In this document: positions 60,756 through 64,000 of the stretch, piece after piece
Layout: every line of letters begins with the position of its first letter
Numbering within the stretch: position 1 is the first letter of the stretch
The notes under the pieces: generated by a model
Database searches by the model: none
What the model saw: the letters and a program-made list of their open reading frames with translations, nothing else
Told to the model about the DNA's origin: nothing
Made by a program: the position numbers and the translations under genes
Assembly (NCBI RefSeq): GCF_016406325.1
Contig: NZ_CP066370.1
Location: 992,001 to 1,056,000, forward strand
Source of the DNA: Shewanella putrefaciens
Lineage (GTDB): Bacteria > Pseudomonadota > Gammaproteobacteria > Enterobacterales > Shewanellaceae
Direction of reading: 5' to 3'
Length of the DNA: 64,000 nt

Positions 60756-62024
60756 TTATTGCTCCGTGATATTATCGACGGTATCTGTAAAGGCTTCTGA
60801 TGCTTTAAGGGCTATTTTCTTCGCTCGTTTATGCTCATACATTGCATGATCGGCCTGTTTAAAGGATTTTGACCAATCGCTTTCGAATAGCGCAATACCA
60901 AAACTAAAGCCTAAACAGAGCTCCGTATTTTGCTGCAGACTGAACTGCATATTTTGCAAATCTTGCTCGAGCTCAGCTTGTGCACCATGGCATAGGGCAA
61001 CAAACTCATCTCCTCCAAAGCGTGAGACTATCCCTTTATTTTGCCAGTAGCTCAAAATGGTATCCGCAACTTGTTTTATGGCGAGATCACCCGCCTGATG
61101 CCCATAAGTGTCATTGATGGTTTTGAGATCATCCATATCAATGATTACTACAAAGCTTCCAAAATGTGCTTTATGTTGCCATTGCAGTAAGCTGTCCTCG
61201 AAGTATTTACGATTGTAAAGTCCTGTTAAAGAGTCAAAATTAGCGAGCTTTATAATTTGTTGGGACTTCTGATAAAGAGCGATAGCATTACTGGCTTCGT
61301 GGGTCAAAATAGAAACCAAGTTGCGATCATAATCGTTAAAGGCGTCAACATGGCTGCTGTCAAGATTGAGCATTCCATAGAGCTTCCCGTCGACACGAAT
61401 AGGGCTTGAAAGTGTTGAACGAATGGGCGATTTTGCGACAGTTAATAAGGTTTGTTGATCTTTTTTAGATAACCCACTACCAGAATTGATATTTTCCATA
61501 TCGTTTACGACAACGACTCGATCACACTTGCCATCGGTGAGACGATATTCAAAGGACTGCTCTAAGGTGAAGTTAAGTTGTTTAAGTTTGGTTAAGTCGA
61601 GACCAACCACGGATTCAAAATGCAGCTTATGGCTGGTTTCATTGACTTTAATAATGCTGCCCATTTCTGCACCATTGATAATACAAACGGCTTTGTTTAG
61701 TAGCGCATCAAGAAAGGCGTGCTCATCTTTATATTGATTTGAAAGGTGGGCAAGTTCGTAGATAGCATCATTAATAGTGACAACTTGTTCTAAATGTAGC
61801 CATAGTCGACTGAGTCTACCTTGGTGTAAATAATAGATTAAGCTATAAGCAAAAATGTAAATGAGGCAAACAAACAGCAGCGGCTGGATAGTCCAACCTT
61901 GGGTGCGGGTGTCGAAAGAGAACAGTAGAACAAATAGTACTATCGGTACAATAAGTAAGAGTAAATGGTAACGATAATCTAAGCGGTCTATGGTCTTACG
62001 TTTAAAGTTATCCCTTAATTTCAC
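60756..62024 (-). CDS. diguanylate cyclase with GAF sensor domain
   Basis: 422 residues. Two membrane spans at the N-terminus (about 20-36 and 47-65), a GAF domain (about 95-255) and a C-terminal GGDEF domain with the intact active site SRFGGDEFVAL (GGDEF 337-341) and substrate residues DMDDLKTINDTYGHQAGD. It should make cyclic di-GMP. The RxxD product-inhibition site normally five residues before GGDEF is absent, so it may lack that feedback. Monocistronic. Confidence 0.92.
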   Translation of the reverse strand: MKLRDNFKRKTIDRLDYRYHLLLLIVPIVLFVLLFSFDTRTQGWTIQPLLFVCLIYIFAYSLIYYLHQGRLSRLWLHLEQVVTINDAIYELAHLSNQYKDEHAFLDALLNKAVCIINGAEMGSIIKVNETSHKLHFESVVGLDLTKLKQLNFTLEQSFEYRLTDGKCDRVVVVNDMENINSGSGLSKKDQQTLLTVAKSPIRSTLSSPIRVDGKLYGMLNLDSSHVDAFNDYDRNLVSILTHEASNAIALYQKSQQIIKLANFDSLTGLYNRKYFEDSLLQWQHKAHFGSFVVIIDMDDLKTINDTYGHQAGDLAIKQVADTILSYWQNKGIVSRFGGDEFVALCHGAQAELEQDLQNMQFSLQQNTELCLGFSFGIALFESDWSKSFKQADHAMYEHKRAKKIALKASEAFTDTVDNITEQ

Positions 62025-62128
62025 TCGAAAATTCCTTTATTCGTACTCTTGCTTGTGCCGGTCGAACTTAAAACGCTACTCAGTCCTTCTTGTTGAGTAG
62101 GTTTAGTATAACGAATGCTAAAAAATAA

Positions 62129-62158
62129 ACCGATATAGAAAGATAATTCCATATCGGT
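62129..62158 (-). terminator. terminator after purK
   Basis: On the minus strand ACCGATAT and ATATCGGT pair around a 14-base loop, followed by TTATTTTTT. It lies 18 bp after the purK stop. Confidence 0.8.
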
Positions 62159-62176
62159 ACTCAGTGTTAATTCATA

Positions 62177-63274
62177 TTATGTATTGGCAAACTCGGCCAA
62201 TATCCACGCAAGGGGGGCTTGGTATTGGGTTGGCATCCAAGTTTGTAGGGCGGTGATACTCGTGTTGAGCACAGTTTGATTAGGTACCGAAAGGTTTAAA
62301 TGGCCAACTTTACGACCTTGGCGCACTTCTTTGTTGTACCAATAAAGTTCAGCATTAGGCAGGCTTAACCAACGTGGGTCATTATCGATACCAATAAGAT
62401 TGACCATAACACATTGAAAGTTCACCTGTGGTTCAGGTATTGCGATGCCGCACAGTGCCCTTAGGTGCAACTGGAATTGATCCATATGTGTACCCGCTTG
62501 CGTCCAATGTCCTGAGTTATGTACACGTGGTGCTAACTCATTAACAAGCAAATTATTGCCAACACGGAAGCATTCCATCGCCATCACACCAACGTATTCT
62601 AGCTCGTGCATAATGGCACTTAGCATAGTTTGCGCTTGTACTTGCAAGTGGTTTAAACGCGCTAGCGGCGAAATTGACGCCATTAATATGCCATCTTGAT
62701 GAAGATTAAGCGTCAGTGGATAAAACACACATTGACCTTCACGGGTACGAACACCTACTAATGACACTTCTTCATCAAAATTAATCGCTTGTTCAGCAAT
62801 TGCAAGGTTACGCCAATCATTTGGTATATCACTCGCTTCGGCTTGTTTGAGCCAATGTTGGCCCTTGCCATCATACCCGCCAGTACGACGCTTCATCAGC
62901 ACGCGGGGGCCAAAACGCTGGTAAAGCTCATCGACCTGTGTTGCATCATCGACCAGTGCCCAAGGCGCAGTGGGGACGCTTAATTGATCAAGTAAGCATT
63001 TTTGACTGTAACGGTCAGCTAAGCGGCTGAAAACGGGGCCGTTAACAAAATGGGGGTGGGAACTGAGTTGTAAACTCAAGGCAGATTCTGGCCACTGTTC
63101 ACGCTCAGCCGTAATGATATCGTGGGGGGATAATGGCAGTATTTCGTCTGTTGGCGCCATAATATCTACAGCGTGAACATCGATTGCTAATGGCTCGCCT
63201 GCGTGGGTTAACATTGCGCCTAACTGGCCATTACCTAATACCCAAACCTTAGGTTTTATGTTTGTCTGGGTCAT
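62177..63274 (-). CDS. purK: N5-carboxyaminoimidazole ribonucleotide synthase PurK
   Basis: Uses ATP and bicarbonate to make N5-CAIR from AIR in purine synthesis. 365 residues of the ATP-grasp family: GNGQLGAMLTHAGE at the N-terminus, LMKRRTGGYDGKGQHWL for the nucleotide loop (about residues 131-147), VGVMAMECF and ELAPRVHNSGHWT for the metal site. The ATG overlaps the purE stop by one base (TAATG). Confidence 0.96.
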   Translation of the reverse strand: MTQTNIKPKVWVLGNGQLGAMLTHAGEPLAIDVHAVDIMAPTDEILPLSPHDIITAEREQWPESALSLQLSSHPHFVNGPVFSRLADRYSQKCLLDQLSVPTAPWALVDDATQVDELYQRFGPRVLMKRRTGGYDGKGQHWLKQAEASDIPNDWRNLAIAEQAINFDEEVSLVGVRTREGQCVFYPLTLNLHQDGILMASISPLARLNHLQVQAQTMLSAIMHELEYVGVMAMECFRVGNNLLVNELAPRVHNSGHWTQAGTHMDQFQLHLRALCGIAIPEPQVNFQCVMVNLIGIDNDPRWLSLPNAELYWYNKEVRQGRKVGHLNLSVPNQTVLNTSITALQTWMPTQYQAPLAWILAEFANT

Positions 63275-63765
63275 TAGACTTCCCTCGGGTCCGGGTTGTC
63301 TAACACTGCACGGGTTTGCTCTTCTCTGAAAGCCTCTAAACGAGTTGCTAGGGCGGCATCGTTATTCGCGAGGATTTGGCAAGCCAGTAATCCGGCGTTA
63401 AAGGCGCCAGCAGTACCTATGGCTAAGGTGCCAACGGCAATGCCTTTGGGCATTTGTACAATCGATAATAAGCTATCCATACCCGACAGGGCTTTACTTT
63501 GTACTGGCACACCTAATACGGGTAAGCGAGTTTTAGAAGCAATCATACCGGGTAAGTGGGCGGCACCACCTGCACCTCCAATGATGATTTTAAAACCACG
63601 ATCAGCGGCAGAGGCTGCAAACTCCATGAGTTTATCTGGCGTTCTATGGGCTGAGACGACTTCAACATGATAAGGCACTTGAAGTTTATCCATAATCTCA
63701 GCGGCGGCTTCCATTGTGGGCCAGTCACTCTTAGAACCCATAACAACAGCAACAAGGGCTTGCAT
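63274..63765 (-). CDS. purE: N5-carboxyaminoimidazole ribonucleotide mutase PurE
   Basis: Converts N5-CAIR to CAIR, the step after PurK. 163 residues, class I type: [12 protein letters not shown] at the N-terminus, [13 protein letters not shown] with the catalytic histidine near 44, and [28 protein letters not shown]. The ribosome site AAGGAG precedes the ATG. First gene of purE-purK. Confidence 0.97.
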   Translation of the reverse strand: MQALVAVVMGSKSDWPTMEAAAEIMDKLQVPYHVEVVSAHRTPDKLMEFAASAADRGFKIIIGGAGGAAHLPGMIASKTRLPVLGVPVQSKALSGMDSLLSIVQMPKGIAVGTLAIGTAGAFNAGLLACQILANNDAALATRLEAFREEQTRAVLDNPDPREV

Positions 63766-64000
63766 GATAACTCCTTAACTCACTAATTTTAATTATATTC
63801 TGACCTTGTATTAGGTCTGGGTACAGTTGATGCCTATTAAGCCATTCATTGCTAGGTGCATCATGGCGCAGAATAATACCATGTAAAACGCTATTTCTGC
63901 GCGCAAAATAGCATTGAGAACGCGGATTGTGTATTCAAAGATTGATGATGTGAAATCGGCGCCAAGTTGAGATGGTTTTAGCCCCCAAAGGCCATTAAAT
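63766..64000. other. region upstream of purE to window end
   Basis: 235 bp. No supported gene. It should hold the purE promoter; I do not see a good match to the PurR operator consensus. Confidence 0.5.

Noticed and set aside
63766..64000. PurR operator upstream of purE
   Set aside because: No stretch approached the ACGCAAACGTTTNCNT consensus closely enough.

Overview
The window is a chromosomal segment from a gammaproteobacterium, almost certainly the genus Shewanella. The 16S gene reads as Shewanella-like, and the gene content and order (lptD-surA-pdxA-rsmA next to amgK-murU-djlA, oadGAB, bamD/rluD/pgeF/clpB) fit that group. Most of it is conserved housekeeping DNA with high coding density. 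The only clear mobile element is one decayed IS630-type transposase.

Region by region. 1-5441 (minus): outer-membrane biogenesis operon lptD-surA followed by pdxA and rsmA (cut by the window edge). 5600-9828 (plus): amgK and murU (cell-wall sugar recycling), djlA, a small beta-barrel protein and a D-2-hydroxyacid dehydrogenase. 9898-16947 (minus): a coupled pair of lipoproteins (DUF3142 and a TPR-like protein), a long RluA-family pseudouridine synthase and purT. 17272-21314 (minus): cysP-cysT-cysW-cysA sulfate/thiosulfate importer, divergent from cysM. 22480-27472: small envelope proteins, a DUF1289 protein and a four-gene operon mipA - DUF3019 - response regulator - sensor kinase. 28235-33802: an acetate-transporter family protein with a perfect FNR-type box, a VOC protein and a flavin reductase divergent from a cysteine-rich SufR-like regulator, rsuA and a chemoreceptor. 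33964-34335 (minus): two tRNA-Leu and one tRNA-Phe. 34554-41404: bamD, rluD, pgeF, clpB (with a near-consensus sigma-32 promoter), a DUF4124 protein and pssA.

41719-47388 is a complete ribosomal RNA operon (two tandem promoters, boxB/boxA leader, 16S, tRNA-less spacer, 23S, 5S, strong terminator). Downstream lie the broken IS630 transposase, then oadGAB (sodium-pumping oxaloacetate decarboxylase), a 55-codon membrane-protein gene found by reading the minus strand, a dicarboxylate/amino-acid symporter, a YqaA-family membrane protein, an M16 protease lipoprotein, gshA with two small lipoproteins behind it, a GAF-GGDEF protein and purE-purK.

The genes together describe envelope assembly, peptidoglycan recycling, sulfur assimilation to cysteine and glutathione (cysPTWA, cysM, gshA), purine synthesis (purT, purE, purK) and translation (rRNA, tRNA, four rRNA modification enzymes). 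I found no phage, CRISPR array, toxin-antitoxin pair or defence island. The least explained items are the mipA-DUF3019 two-component operon with three 10-bp-spaced TGTA repeats upstream, the SufR-like regulator with a palindrome in its divergent promoter, the DUF3142/TPR lipoprotein pair, and composite double-hairpin repeats either side of the 5S gene.
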